A stretch of DNA of 64,000 nucleotides from Mycobacterium colombiense (GTDB taxonomy: Bacteria > Actinomycetota > Actinomycetes > Mycobacteriales > Mycobacteriaceae), in the NCBI RefSeq assembly GCF_001665835.1, contig NZ_LZSX01000079.1:62001-126000 (forward strand), written 5' to 3'. Numbering within the stretch: position 1 is the stretch's first letter; each line of letters begins with the position of its first letter. Positions 18,475-27,231 of this stretch are shown here, piece after piece. The translations under genes were made by a program, and so were the position numbers. The notes under the pieces are model-generated. The model worked only from the letters and a program-made list of their open reading frames with translations. It did no database searches and had not been told where the DNA came from.

Positions 18475-18888
18475 ATGAGCCCCAAATCCCGCAGGTGGAT
18501 GTCGATCGCCGCGCTGACGGTGATCGCAGCCGGCGCCCAGCTGAGTCCGGCAATCGCGAGAGCGGATCTGCACAACATCACCTATCGTGCGAGGATCGAC
18601 GCCCTGACGACCGGTAGCCAGGCCACATTCGTGACCAACGGCGGCCAGACGAGCACGACCGGCCTTCCTTCCATGCCCGGCAACGTATTCGAGGCCAACA
18701 CCGTGCTTCCCGACCCGGCGCAGGCCGGCCTGCGGATTGTGCTGCGCTTCCCCTACGCAGCCAACGTGCACTGCGAGATCGACGCCGACGACAACGTTTT
18801 CATCCAGACCGACCAAATGGTGCGACCGACGGCCGGTAACAGCGATCCCAACAACGGGGCGCTGCAGTGCGGCGCACCGTTGCCCTGA
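18475..18888 (+). CDS. Small secreted protein of unknown function
   Basis: 137 residues with a Sec signal peptide: a basic start (MSPKSRRW), a hydrophobic core and a likely cleavage after ARA near residue 31. The mature part is about 106 residues, contains two cysteines that could pair, and matches no domain I recognise. TAATCT (18461-18466) ends 8 bases before the ATG, suggesting a nearly leaderless transcript. The stop lies 6 bases from that of coaE, which converges on it. Confidence 0.7.
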   Translation: MSPKSRRWMSIAALTVIAAGAQLSPAIARADLHNITYRARIDALTTGSQATFVTNGGQTSTTGLPSMPGNVFEANTVLPDPAQAGLRIVLRFPYAANVHCEIDADDNVFIQTDQMVRPTAGNSDPNNGALQCGAPLP

Positions 18889-18894
18889 TACGGG

Positions 18895-20109
18895 TCAGGG
18901 CTTCCAGCCCGTCGAGTCGGCCCACTCCCAGGCCCGCCGGTATGCGCCGAGGAACCACGGCTCCTTGACCTCGACGTAGGCCGCGGTCTCTCCGCCGCCG
19001 CCCTTTTCGGCGGCGCGCTTGACGTTCAGGTAGTCGGCGCGGGCGCCGGGGTCGGCCCTCAACCAGTCCACGAACAGCAGGGCGAACTGCTGGTTGGGCC
19101 AGCCGTCCACCCGGATGTGCACGTTGGTGGGTCGACCGGGATCGGCCGACGCGTGAATTCGCTTGAGCCACAGTTCCGGATCATCCCGGCGGTCGTAGCT
19201 CTCGACGGTGCTGCGGGCGTCGGGCTTGGCCACGTCCTCGGCGACGTGCTCGATGCGCGGGTACCCGGCGGACAGCAACGGCTCGACGAGTTCGTCTGCG
19301 ACGGCGAGGGATTCGACGGTGATCTGAACGTCGATGACGTCCTTGGCCGGGAAGTCCGGCACGGCGGTCGAGCCGATGTGATCGACGCGCAGCGCGCGGT
19401 GACCGCAGCTGGTCTTGAGGCGGTTCACAATTCGTTGCGCCTGGTCCGCCCAGCTCGGGTCCGGCGGCACCAACCGGGCCGGGGCCCGGACGGTCTGGTG
19501 TGCGCTCAGGTTGTGCGCGAACGGGACGATGCGGGTGTTCCACACCTCGTGTGCCCGCTGGACCAAATCCTCGGGGCTGCCCGAGTTGTCCAGCCAGATG
19601 TCGGCGACCGCCCGGCGCTGCTCGTCGCTGGCCTGCGCGGCGATCCTCGCGCGGGCATCATCCTCCGGCATGCCGCGCTGGTCGACCAGCCGCCGCAGCC
19701 GCACCTCTACGTCGGCGTGGACGATGACCACGAGCGGGAACAGCGGCGCCATCCCGGACTCCACCAGCAGCGGAATGTCCTCGACCACAACGGAATCCTC
19801 GGGCACCGAGGCGATGATCTCCGAACGGCGATTGCCCACCAGCGGGTGGACAATCCCGTTCAGCGTCTTGCGTGCCTCGTCATCGCGAAAGGCCTTGGCG
19901 GCCAACGCCGGTCGATCCAGCGATCCGTCCGCAAGCAGGATATCGCTTCCGAACGCCTCGACCAGCGCGGCCAGGCCCTCGGTTCCCGGCTGTACCACCT
20001 CACGCGCGATGACGTCACCGTCGACGATGACGGCACCGCATTGCTCGAAGGTGGACGACAGCGCCGACTTGCCGGCGCCGATGCCACCGGTCAGCCCGAT
20101 CCGCAGCAT
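18895..20109 (-). CDS. coaE: Dephospho-CoA kinase fused to a GrpB/UPF0157 domain
   Basis: Last enzyme of coenzyme A synthesis: phosphorylates the 3'-OH of dephospho-CoA. Residues 1 to about 200 are the kinase, with Walker A GGIGAGKS (7-14). The remaining 200 residues are a GrpB-like UPF0157 domain from the nucleotidyltransferase superfamily (HIGSTAVPDFPAKDVIDVQI). The 404-residue fusion is the normal mycobacterial form; in M. tuberculosis the extra domain is reported to assist folding. Start ATG at 20107-20109. It follows rpsA on the same strand after 24 bases. Confidence 0.95.
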   Translation of the reverse strand: MLRIGLTGGIGAGKSALSSTFEQCGAVIVDGDVIAREVVQPGTEGLAALVEAFGSDILLADGSLDRPALAAKAFRDDEARKTLNGIVHPLVGNRRSEIIASVPEDSVVVEDIPLLVESGMAPLFPLVVIVHADVEVRLRRLVDQRGMPEDDARARIAAQASDEQRRAVADIWLDNSGSPEDLVQRAHEVWNTRIVPFAHNLSAHQTVRAPARLVPPDPSWADQAQRIVNRLKTSCGHRALRVDHIGSTAVPDFPAKDVIDVQITVESLAVADELVEPLLSAGYPRIEHVAEDVAKPDARSTVESYDRRDDPELWLKRIHASADPGRPTNVHIRVDGWPNQQFALLFVDWLRADPGARADYLNVKRAAEKGGGGETAAYVEVKEPWFLGAYRRAWEWADSTGWKP

Positions 20110-20133
20110 GGCGTGCTCAGCAGAGCGTCAGCG

Positions 20134-21570
20134 TCACGCGTTGCCGGCGAGTTTCTCCCGCAGAGCGGCCAATTGGGCGTCGCTGGCCAGCGATCCGCCC
20201 GCCTTCTCCGGAGGAGCACCGTTGCCCGGCGACTGCTCGGCGTGCCCGGCAGCCTCGGCGGCGGCGAACTTCTCCATCTGCGCCGTGTGCATCTTGTGCC
20301 GGCGCTCGGCCTCGGCGTAGCGGGCTTCCCACTCGTTGCGCTGCTTCTCGAAGCCCTCGAGCCATTCGTTGGTCTCGGAGTCGAAGCCCTCGGGGAAGAT
20401 GTAGTTGCCCTGCTCGTCGTAGCTGTCGGCCATGCCGTACTTCGCCGGGTCGAACTCGTCGGTGTAGTCCTCGTTGGCCTGCTTGAGCGACAACGAGATC
20501 CGGCGGCGCTCCAGGTCGATGTCGATGACCTTGACCATCGCGTCGTCGCCGACGGTGACCACCTGGTCGGGGACCTCGACGTGGCGCTCGGCCAGCTCGG
20601 AGATGTGCACCAGACCTTCGATGCCCTCCTCGACACGCACGAACGCACCGAACGGAACCAGCTTGGTGACCTTGCCGGGCACGATCTGGCCGATGGCGTG
20701 GGTGCGGGCGAAGTGGCGCCACGGGTCTTCCTGAGTCGCCTTCAGCGACAACGAAACCCGCTCGCGGTCCATGTCGACGTCGAGCACCTCGACGGTGACC
20801 TCGTCGCCGACCTGCACAACCTCGGACGGGTGGTCGATGTGCTTCCAGGACAGCTCGGAGACGTGCACCAGACCGTCCACACCGCCGAGGTCGACGAACG
20901 CACCGAAGTTGACGATGGAGGAGACGACACCCTTGCGGATGGCGCCCTTCTGCAGCTGGTTGAGGAACTCGCTGCGCACCTCGGACTGGGTCTGCTCCAG
21001 CCATGCGCGGCGGCTCAGCACCACGTTGTTGCGGTTCTTGTCCAGCTCGATGATCTTGGCCTCGATCTCCTTGCCGATGTACGGCTGCAGATCGCGCACC
21101 CGGCGCATCTCGACCAGCGAAGCGGGCAGGAAGCCGCGCAACCCGATGTCGAGGATCAGGCCACCCTTGACCACCTCGATGACGGTGCCCTTGACCGCCT
21201 CGTCCTTCTCCTTGAGCGCCTCGATGGTGCCCCAGGCGCGCTCGTACTGCGCGCGCTTCTTGGAGAGAATCAGGCGACCCTCTTTGTCCTCCTTGGTGAG
21301 GACCAGGGCTTCGACCTCATCACCGACGGAAACGACCTCATTGGGGTCGACATCGTGCTTGATGGAGAGTTCGCGGGCGGGGATGACCCCTTCGGTCTTG
21401 TAGCCGATATCGAGGAGCACCTCGTCCCGGTCCACTTTGACGATCGTGCCTTCGACGATGTCGCCATCGTTGAAGTACTTGATCGTTTTGTCTATTGCGG
21501 CGAGAAAGTCCTCGCTCGAGCCAATGTCATTGACGGCTACTTGCGGCGAGGTGACGGCGGGACTCGGCAT
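20134..21570 (-). CDS. rpsA: 30S ribosomal protein S1
   Basis: mRNA-binding ribosomal protein of 478 residues with four S1/OB domains between about 35 and 365 (for example DGDIVEGTIVKVDRDEVLLD and RKGVVSSIVNFGAFVDLGG). The C-terminal tail is charged and variable (residues 370-478). M. tuberculosis RpsA has been discussed as a pyrazinamide target through its tail. A perfect 16-base palindrome lies 54 bases upstream of the ATG. Same strand as polA, 244 bases away. Confidence 0.97.
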   Translation of the reverse strand: MPSPAVTSPQVAVNDIGSSEDFLAAIDKTIKYFNDGDIVEGTIVKVDRDEVLLDIGYKTEGVIPARELSIKHDVDPNEVVSVGDEVEALVLTKEDKEGRLILSKKRAQYERAWGTIEALKEKDEAVKGTVIEVVKGGLILDIGLRGFLPASLVEMRRVRDLQPYIGKEIEAKIIELDKNRNNVVLSRRAWLEQTQSEVRSEFLNQLQKGAIRKGVVSSIVNFGAFVDLGGVDGLVHVSELSWKHIDHPSEVVQVGDEVTVEVLDVDMDRERVSLSLKATQEDPWRHFARTHAIGQIVPGKVTKLVPFGAFVRVEEGIEGLVHISELAERHVEVPDQVVTVGDDAMVKVIDIDLERRRISLSLKQANEDYTDEFDPAKYGMADSYDEQGNYIFPEGFDSETNEWLEGFEKQRNEWEARYAEAERRHKMHTAQMEKFAAAEAAGHAEQSPGNGAPPEKAGGSLASDAQLAALREKLAGNA

Positions 21571-21623
21571 GTTGTTGGGTTGCTCCGGACAGGTTTGGTC
21601 GTAGGGACAATTGGGATTTACCT

Positions 21624-21639
21624 GTCGAGGCTACTCGAC
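21624..21639. promoter_or_regulatory. Perfect palindrome in the rpsA upstream region
   Basis: GTCGAG-GCTA-CTCGAC: 6-base arms and a 4-base centre, 54 bases before the rpsA start. In RNA it could form a small hairpin in the leader; in DNA it could be an operator. S1 is known to control its own translation in other bacteria, but nothing here proves that role. The rest of the 244-base gap (21571-21814) shows no gene. Confidence 0.45.
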
Positions 21640-21814
21640 TGTGCACATGCTGGCCAAACTCAACGCGGTCCCATCTGGTCGAACGGCCGCCGCGAATGTG
21701 ACGCCACGCCGAATCCCCGGAGAACTTTTCACCATCACACCAGGCTCGACGACCGGTTGAGCAGCGGATATGCGCCCGGAGGCCGCGCTGGGCCGCGTCG
21801 CGCCGGCCGCCGCG

Positions 21815-24532
21815 CTAATGCGCCGCAGCGTCCCAGCTGCGGCCGTAGCCCACCGAAACCTCCAGCGGGACGTCGAGCGGGTAGGCGCCGCCCATTTTGT
21901 CGCGGACCATTGCTTCCAGCTGTTCTCGCTCGCCGGAGGCGACCTCGAACAGCAGCTCGTCGTGCACCTGCAGCAAAATCCGAGAAGACAGCCCGGCGCT
22001 CTTGATCGCCTTGTCGACCTCGAGCATCGCCACCTTGATGATGTCGGCCGCGCTGCCCTGAATCGGCGCGTTGAGCGCCGCCCGCTCGGCGGCCTCGCGC
22101 ACCTGACGGTTGCTGCTGTCGAGTTCGGGCAGGTAGCGACGGCGGCCGAAGACCGTCGACGTGAAGCCGTCCTTGCGGGCCTGCTCCACGACGTCCATCA
22201 GGTAGTCGCGCACCCCGCCGAACCGCGCGAAGTATTGCTCCATCTGGTCTTTGGCTTCCTCGGTGGAGATTTTCAGCTGCGCGGACAGCCCGTAGGCGCT
22301 CAATCCGTAGGCCAGGCCGTAGGACATCGCCTTGACCCGGCGGCGCAGCTCGGCGGTGACTTCTTCGATCGGCACGCCGAATGCCCGCGAGGCGACGAAC
22401 GAGTGCAGGTCCTCCCCGGTGTTGAACGCCTCGATCAGGCCCGCGTCCTTGGACAGGTGGGCCATGATCCGCATCTCGATCTGGCTGTAGTCGGCCGTCA
22501 TCAGCTCGCTGTAGCCGTCGCCGACGACGAAAGCATCGCGGATCCGCCGGCCCGCCTCGGTGCGGATCGGAATGTTCTGCAGGTTCGGCTCGGTCGACGA
22601 CAATCTGCCCGTGGCGGCGATGGTTTGGTTGAAGGTGGTGTGGATGCGCCCGTCCGAGGCCACCGAGTTCAGCAACCCGTCGACGGTGACTTTGAGCCGG
22701 GTGGCGTCGCGGTGGGTCAGCAGATGCTGCAGGAACGGATGTCCGGTCTTGTCGAAAAGCGATTGCAGGGCATCCGCGTCGGTGGTGTAGCCGGTCTTGG
22801 TGCGCTTGGTCTTCGGCATCTCCAGCTCGTCGAAGAGCACCGTCTGCAACTGTTTTGGCGAGCCCAGGTTGATCTGCTTGCCGATCACCCCGTAGGCCGC
22901 CTCGGCCGCGTCGCGGATCTGATGGGCGAAATCGCTTTGCAGCTCGTTGAGCAGGTCCAAATCGACTGCGATACCGGCGTTTTCCATCCCGGCCAGCACC
23001 GCCTGCACCGGCAGCTCCATGCCGCTCAGCAGCGATGTGGAGTTGATGCGCGCCAACTCCTCGTCGAGCGCGTCGGCCAGGTCGAGCACCGCCACGGCGC
23101 GCAGGATCAGTGTCTGCACCGCCTGGTCGTCGGTGCCCTCGTTGTCATCGAGCAGCGAAAGTTGTTGCTGTTCAGGGTTTTCCGCGCGCAGCTCGCGGCG
23201 CAGGTAGCGCAGCGAGAGGTCGTCGAGGGAGAAGCTGCGCTGCCCGGGCCGCACCAGGTAGGCCGCCAGCGCGGTGTCGGAGGTGACGCCGGCCAGCGTC
23301 CAGCCCCGTCCGGCCAGGTCGTGCATCGCCAGCTTGGCCTCGTGCAGCGCCTTGGGCGGACCGGGGTCGCCAAGCCAAGACGCCAGCGCCGCTTCGTCTT
23401 CGGGGTCCAGCGTGGCGGTGTCGATGTAGCGGCCCTCACCGTCGGCGGAGACGATGGCGAGCGCGGTGGCGTCGGCGTCGTAGGCCAGGTGGGTACCGAC
23501 GACGGCCAGGCCGAACCGCTTCCCCGAGCTGTGCTCGGCCAGCCACACGGCGAGTTCGCCGGCTTCCAGCGCGCCGCCGCGCACGTCGAAGCCCTCGTCG
23601 ACCTCGGGCTCCACCGCGGCCAGGGTTTCGAATAGCCGGTCCCGCAACACCCGGAACTCCAGGTCGTCGAAGAGCCGGTGAATCTGGTCGCGATTCCACG
23701 GCTGCAGCCGCAACGTGTCCGGAGTCTGGGCCAGCGGCACGTCTTTCACGAGATCGGTCAGCTCGCGGTTGCGGATGACGCTGGCCAGATGTTCGCGCAG
23801 CGCGTCGCCCACCTTGCCGCGCACCGAATCGACGTTGTCGACCAGCGCCTGCAGCGACCCGTATTCACCGATCCATTTGGAGGCGGTCTTCTCCCCCACG
23901 CCGGGAATGCCGGGCAGGTTGTCGCTGGGATCGCCGCGCAGGGCGGCGAAGTCGGGATACTGCCTGGGCGTCAGCCCGTACTTCTCGACGACGGCGTCCG
24001 GGGTGAAGCGGGTCAACTCGCTGACCCCCTTGCGGGGATACAGCACCGTCACGTTGTCGCTGACCAACTGCAACGAGTCGCGGTCGCCGGTGACCACCAG
24101 CACCCGGTAGCCCTCGTTTTCGGCCTGCGTGGCCAGCGTCGCGATCAGGTCGTCGGCCTCGAACCCCTCCTCGGCCAGCACCGTGATACCCAATGCCGCG
24201 AGGACTTCCTTGGTGATGTCGATCTGGCCGCGAAACTCGTCGGGCGTCGCCGACCGGTTGGCCTTGTACTCCGGGTAGCGCTCGGAGCGGAAGGTCTGCC
24301 GCGACACGTCGAACGCCGCGGCGATGTGGGTCGGGGCTTCGTCGCGCAGCAGGTTGATCAGCATGGCGGTGAAGCCGTAGACCGCATTGGTGGTCAGCCC
24401 GCCGCGGGTTTTGAAGTTTTCGGCGGGCAGCGCATAGAACGCCCGAAACGCCAGCGAGTTGCCGTCCAGCAGCATGAGCGTCGGAGTGGTTTCTTCCTCG
24501 CTGGCCTTCGTAGTGGTTTTCGTGGCGGGCAC
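21815..24532 (-). CDS. polA: DNA polymerase I
   Basis: Repair and Okazaki-fragment polymerase, 905 residues. The N-terminal 5'-3' nuclease domain (about 20-310) starts TLMLLDGNSLAFRAFYAL and has the EADDLIATLA and VTGDRDSLQLV metal sites. The middle domain lacks an obvious proofreading exonuclease DxE site, as in other actinobacteria. The polymerase domain has motif A DYSQIEMRI, the O helix RRRVKAMSYGLAYG and motif C VHDELLFE. GTG at 24530-24532 is chosen because the following PATKTTTK resembles the M. tuberculosis start; GTG at 24550 would add six residues. Confidence 0.95.
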   Translation of the reverse strand: MPATKTTTKASEEETTPTLMLLDGNSLAFRAFYALPAENFKTRGGLTTNAVYGFTAMLINLLRDEAPTHIAAAFDVSRQTFRSERYPEYKANRSATPDEFRGQIDITKEVLAALGITVLAEEGFEADDLIATLATQAENEGYRVLVVTGDRDSLQLVSDNVTVLYPRKGVSELTRFTPDAVVEKYGLTPRQYPDFAALRGDPSDNLPGIPGVGEKTASKWIGEYGSLQALVDNVDSVRGKVGDALREHLASVIRNRELTDLVKDVPLAQTPDTLRLQPWNRDQIHRLFDDLEFRVLRDRLFETLAAVEPEVDEGFDVRGGALEAGELAVWLAEHSSGKRFGLAVVGTHLAYDADATALAIVSADGEGRYIDTATLDPEDEAALASWLGDPGPPKALHEAKLAMHDLAGRGWTLAGVTSDTALAAYLVRPGQRSFSLDDLSLRYLRRELRAENPEQQQLSLLDDNEGTDDQAVQTLILRAVAVLDLADALDEELARINSTSLLSGMELPVQAVLAGMENAGIAVDLDLLNELQSDFAHQIRDAAEAAYGVIGKQINLGSPKQLQTVLFDELEMPKTKRTKTGYTTDADALQSLFDKTGHPFLQHLLTHRDATRLKVTVDGLLNSVASDGRIHTTFNQTIAATGRLSSTEPNLQNIPIRTEAGRRIRDAFVVGDGYSELMTADYSQIEMRIMAHLSKDAGLIEAFNTGEDLHSFVASRAFGVPIEEVTAELRRRVKAMSYGLAYGLSAYGLSAQLKISTEEAKDQMEQYFARFGGVRDYLMDVVEQARKDGFTSTVFGRRRYLPELDSSNRQVREAAERAALNAPIQGSAADIIKVAMLEVDKAIKSAGLSSRILLQVHDELLFEVASGEREQLEAMVRDKMGGAYPLDVPLEVSVGYGRSWDAAAH

Positions 24533-24639
24533 GGCTCTCACTCTAAGCACCCGGTGTGACGAGCCAGGCGCCCCAACCGTGCCACCAGGAGAACTGCAAC
24601 ACGTTTCAGTTTTGAGTTTGGGCTGGGTAGTCTGGCCCA

Positions 24640-25083
24640 GTGCCAGAGGTCAGCAGTCAAGAACCCGCGATCGAGGGGTGGTTCGCCACCGATGACGCCG
24701 GAAATCCCCATCTGATCGGCAGCAAGTGCCCCGAGTGCGGCACCTACGTCTTCCCGCCGCGGGAGAACAACTGCCCCAACCCGGCGTGCGCCAGCGACGC
24801 CCTGGAGTCCGTCGCTTTGTCGACCCGGGGAACGCTGTGGAGCTACACCGAGAACCGGTACCCGCCACCCGCGCCCTACCCGGCGGCGGACCCGTTCGAG
24901 CCGTTCGCCATCGCCGCGGTGGAGCTGGCCAACGAGGGCATCATCGTGCTGGGCAAGGTGGTCGAGGGCACGCTGGCCGCCGACCTGAAGGTCGGCATCG
25001 AGATGGAGCTGGCCACCATGACCTTGTTCACCGACGCCGACGGCGTCGAACGCCTCGTGCACGCATGGAAGGTGGCCTCATGA
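24640..25083 (+). CDS. DUF35 OB-fold protein with zinc ribbon
   Basis: 147 residues: a rubredoxin-like zinc ribbon (CPECG...CPNPAC) followed by an OB fold (about 60-140). DUF35 proteins bind acyl-CoA and partner thiolase-like enzymes, as ChsH2 does with Ltp2 in steroid side-chain cleavage. GTG start at 24640; TAGTCT (24627-24632) ends 7 bases before it, so the mRNA is probably leaderless. The TGA overlaps the ATG of the thiolase gene. By position this is Rv1628c. Confidence 0.85.
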   Translation: MPEVSSQEPAIEGWFATDDAGNPHLIGSKCPECGTYVFPPRENNCPNPACASDALESVALSTRGTLWSYTENRYPPPAPYPAADPFEPFAIAAVELANEGIIVLGKVVEGTLAADLKVGIEMELATMTLFTDADGVERLVHAWKVAS

Positions 25084-26282
25084 GCGCTCCGGAACCGCTC
25101 TACATCCTGGGCGCCGGGATGCACCCGTGGGGCAAATGGGGCCGCGACTTCACCGAATACGGCGTGGTCGCCGCGCGCGCCGCGCTGGCCGAGGCGGGGC
25201 TGGACTGGCAGCAGATCCAGCTGGTCGCCGGCGCCGACACCATCCGCAACGGCTACCCGGGCTTCATCGCGGGGTCGACGTTCGCGCAAAAGCTGGGCTG
25301 GAACGGCGTGCCGGTCAGCTCGAGCTACGCGGCCTGCGCCAGCGGTTCGCAGGCGCTGCAGAGCGCCCGCGCCCACATCCTGGCCGGCTTCTGCGACGTC
25401 GCGCTGGTCATCGGCGCCGACACCACCCCGAAGGGCGCGTTCGCCCCGGTCGGCGGCGAGCGCAAGAACGACCCAGACTGGCAGCGCTTCCACCTCATCG
25501 GGGCGATGAACCCCGTGTACTTCGCGCTGCTGGCGCGGCGCCGGATGGACCTCTACGGCGCGACGTCCGAGGACTTCGCCGCGGTGAAGGTGAAGAACTC
25601 CCAGCACGGCCTGCAGAACCCGAATGCCCGCTACCGCAAGGAATCCTCGGTCGAGGACGTGCTGGCGAGTCCGGTGGTCTCCGACCCGCTGCGGCAGCTC
25701 GACATCTGCGCCACCTCCGACGGCGCCGCGGCGCTGATCGTGGCCGGCGCCGACTTCGCCCGCAAGCACCTCGGTTCGCTCGAGGGCGTGCCGTCGGTGC
25801 GCGCGGTCAGCACGGTCACGCCGCGCTACCCGCAGCACCTTCCCGAATTGCCGGACATCGCAACGGATTCCACCGCCGTCGTGGCCGCACCGGAGCGGGT
25901 GTTCAAGGATCAGATCCTCGACGCCGCCTACGCCGAGGCGGGCATCGGGCCCGAGGACGTGAGCCTGGCCGAGGTCTACGACCTGTCCACCGCGCTGGAG
26001 CTCGACTGGTACGAGCACCTGGGGCTGTGCGCCAAGGGCGAAGCCGAGGAGCTGCTGCGCAGCGGCGCCACCACCATCGGCGGCCGGGTCCCGGTCAACC
26101 CGTCGGGTGGGCTGGCGTGCTTCGGCGAGGCGATCCCCGCCCAGGCGATCGCCCAGGTCTGCGAGTTGACCTGGCAGCTGCGTGGCCAGGCCACCGGCCG
26201 GCAGGTGGAGAACGCCACCGTCGGGGTGACCGCCAACCAGGGGTTGTTCGGGCACGGCTCGTCGGTGATCGTCGCGCGTTAG
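25080..26282 (+). CDS. Thiolase-like protein, SCP-x/Ltp2 type
   Basis: 400-residue thiolase-fold enzyme annotated in relatives as lipid-transfer protein. The nucleophile region is SSYAACASGSQAL (active Cys near 84), with VNPSGGLACFGEAI and NQGLFGHGSSV near the C-terminus. The ATGA overlap with the DUF35 gene implies coupled translation and a complex. Two activities are possible: thiolytic beta-ketoacyl-CoA cleavage, or a retro-aldol reaction as in Ltp2/ChsH2. The substrate is unknown. By position it is Rv1627c. Confidence 0.87.
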   Translation: MSAPEPLYILGAGMHPWGKWGRDFTEYGVVAARAALAEAGLDWQQIQLVAGADTIRNGYPGFIAGSTFAQKLGWNGVPVSSSYAACASGSQALQSARAHILAGFCDVALVIGADTTPKGAFAPVGGERKNDPDWQRFHLIGAMNPVYFALLARRRMDLYGATSEDFAAVKVKNSQHGLQNPNARYRKESSVEDVLASPVVSDPLRQLDICATSDGAAALIVAGADFARKHLGSLEGVPSVRAVSTVTPRYPQHLPELPDIATDSTAVVAAPERVFKDQILDAAYAEAGIGPEDVSLAEVYDLSTALELDWYEHLGLCAKGEAEELLRSGATTIGGRVPVNPSGGLACFGEAIPAQAIAQVCELTWQLRGQATGRQVENATVGVTANQGLFGHGSSVIVAR

Positions 26283-26296
26283 GGCCTACGGCCACT

Positions 26297-26398
26297 GGTG
26301 TTGTGCAACCACGGCTTTCAGTGTGCAACCACGGCGGCTGCCGTCGGCGCGTCGTCGCCCTCAGCGCACACCCGACGCCATGGGTTCACACTCGACGG
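26297..26398. repeat. Convergent-gap repeat element, copy A
   Basis: The gap between the converging thiolase and pdtaR genes holds four related units. Forward: GTGTTGTGCAACCACGGC region (26297-26315) and CAGTGTGCAACCACGGCGGC (26319-26338). Reverse: CGTCGGGTGTGCGCTGAGGG (complement of 26357-26378) and CCGTCGAGTGTGAACCCA (complement of 26381-26398). Opposed units could pair into a hairpin. The same family recurs at 56082-56164. Confidence 0.65.
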
Positions 26399-26424
26399 TT
26401 GACGTTTGAGCCCGTGACCGAGAG

Positions 26425-27042
26425 CTAGGCGTCTTTGGACGGATCCAGGGTCTCCAGGACGACCTCGGCCACCCGCTTCATCGTGGTCCTGCGGTCCATG
26501 GCGGCCCGTTGAATCCACTTGAAGGCCTCGGGCTCGGTCATGCCCTGTTCGCTCTGCAGTAGCCCTTTCGCGCGCTCCACGAGCTTGCGGGTCTCCAGCC
26601 GGTCGGACAACGAGGCCACCTCGCGTTCGAGCTCGGCGATCTCACCGAAGCGGCTGACGGCCAATTCGATGGCCGGGATGAGGTCGCTGATGGTGAACGG
26701 CTTCACCAGATAGGCCATTGCCCCGGCGTCGCGCGCCCGCTCCACCAGGTCGCGTTGGCTGAAGGCGGTCAACACCACGATCGGGGCGATGCGCTTGCTG
26801 GCAATCTCCGAGGCCGCGTCGATGCCGTCGCGGCGCGGCATCTTCACGTCCATGATCACCAGATCCGGCTGATGGCGTTCGGCCAATTCGACGGCTTCCT
26901 GTCCGTCGCCGGCCTCCCCGACGATCTCGTACCCCTCCTCTCGGAGCATCTCGGCGAGATCCATTCGGATGAGCGCTTCGTCTTCAGCGATCAGGACCCG
27001 GCGCGGCACAGCGGCGTCGGTGTCGGTCGTGGGGCCTGTCAT
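26425..27042 (-). CDS. pdtaR: Response regulator with ANTAR RNA-binding domain
   Basis: 205 residues: an N-terminal receiver domain (about 13-130; acidic pocket E20-D21, phospho-acceptor D65 in VIMDVKMP, K in LVKPF) joined by a coiled linker to a C-terminal ANTAR domain (about 145-200). ANTAR domains bind paired hairpins in RNA and act as antiterminators. In mycobacteria the kinase PdtaS, encoded elsewhere, phosphorylates it. By position it is Rv1626. Divergent from the tRNA-Leu gene. Confidence 0.95.
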   Translation of the reverse strand: MTGPTTDTDAAVPRRVLIAEDEALIRMDLAEMLREEGYEIVGEAGDGQEAVELAERHQPDLVIMDVKMPRRDGIDAASEIASKRIAPIVVLTAFSQRDLVERARDAGAMAYLVKPFTISDLIPAIELAVSRFGEIAELEREVASLSDRLETRKLVERAKGLLQSEQGMTEPEAFKWIQRAAMDRRTTMKRVAEVVLETLDPSKDA

Positions 27043-27154
27043 GACGCATATTGTGTCGTGAGCGCCTCAGACCAGCGACCTCGGGGGCGGGTGAGGCAGT
27101 TGAGCACTCCCGATCCTCTATGGTGGGAGGCTGCTCTAAGGTAAGAGGCCGCGC

Positions 27155-27228
27155 GCCCTCGTATCCCAACTGGCAGAGGAAACGGATTCAAAACCCGTCC
27201 AGTGTGAGTTCGAATCTCACCGAGGGCA
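27155..27228 (+). tRNA. tRNA-Leu (anticodon CAA), short variable arm
   Basis: A 74-base cloverleaf with 7-bp acceptor stem GCCCTCG/CGAGGGC, U8, a D arm containing GG, T arm GTGAG-TTCGAAT-CTCAC, discriminator A and an encoded CCA (27229-27231). The anticodon loop TTCAAAA places CAA at 34-36, reading UUG. The anticodon stem ACGGA/CCCGT has one A-C mismatch next to the loop. The variable region is only 5 bases, unlike the long arm usual for leucine tRNAs. Confidence 0.85.
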
Positions 27229-27231
27229 CCA

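Noticed and set aside
19117..22005. 962-codon open frame on the plus strand opposite coaE, rpsA and the end of polA
   Set aside because: It spans three real genes in antisense and has no recognisable domain or ribosome site.
24533..24639. KstR-type operator in the polA/DUF35 divergent region (AACACGTTTCAG)
   Set aside because: Only one half-site resembles the KstR palindrome; the other half is missing.
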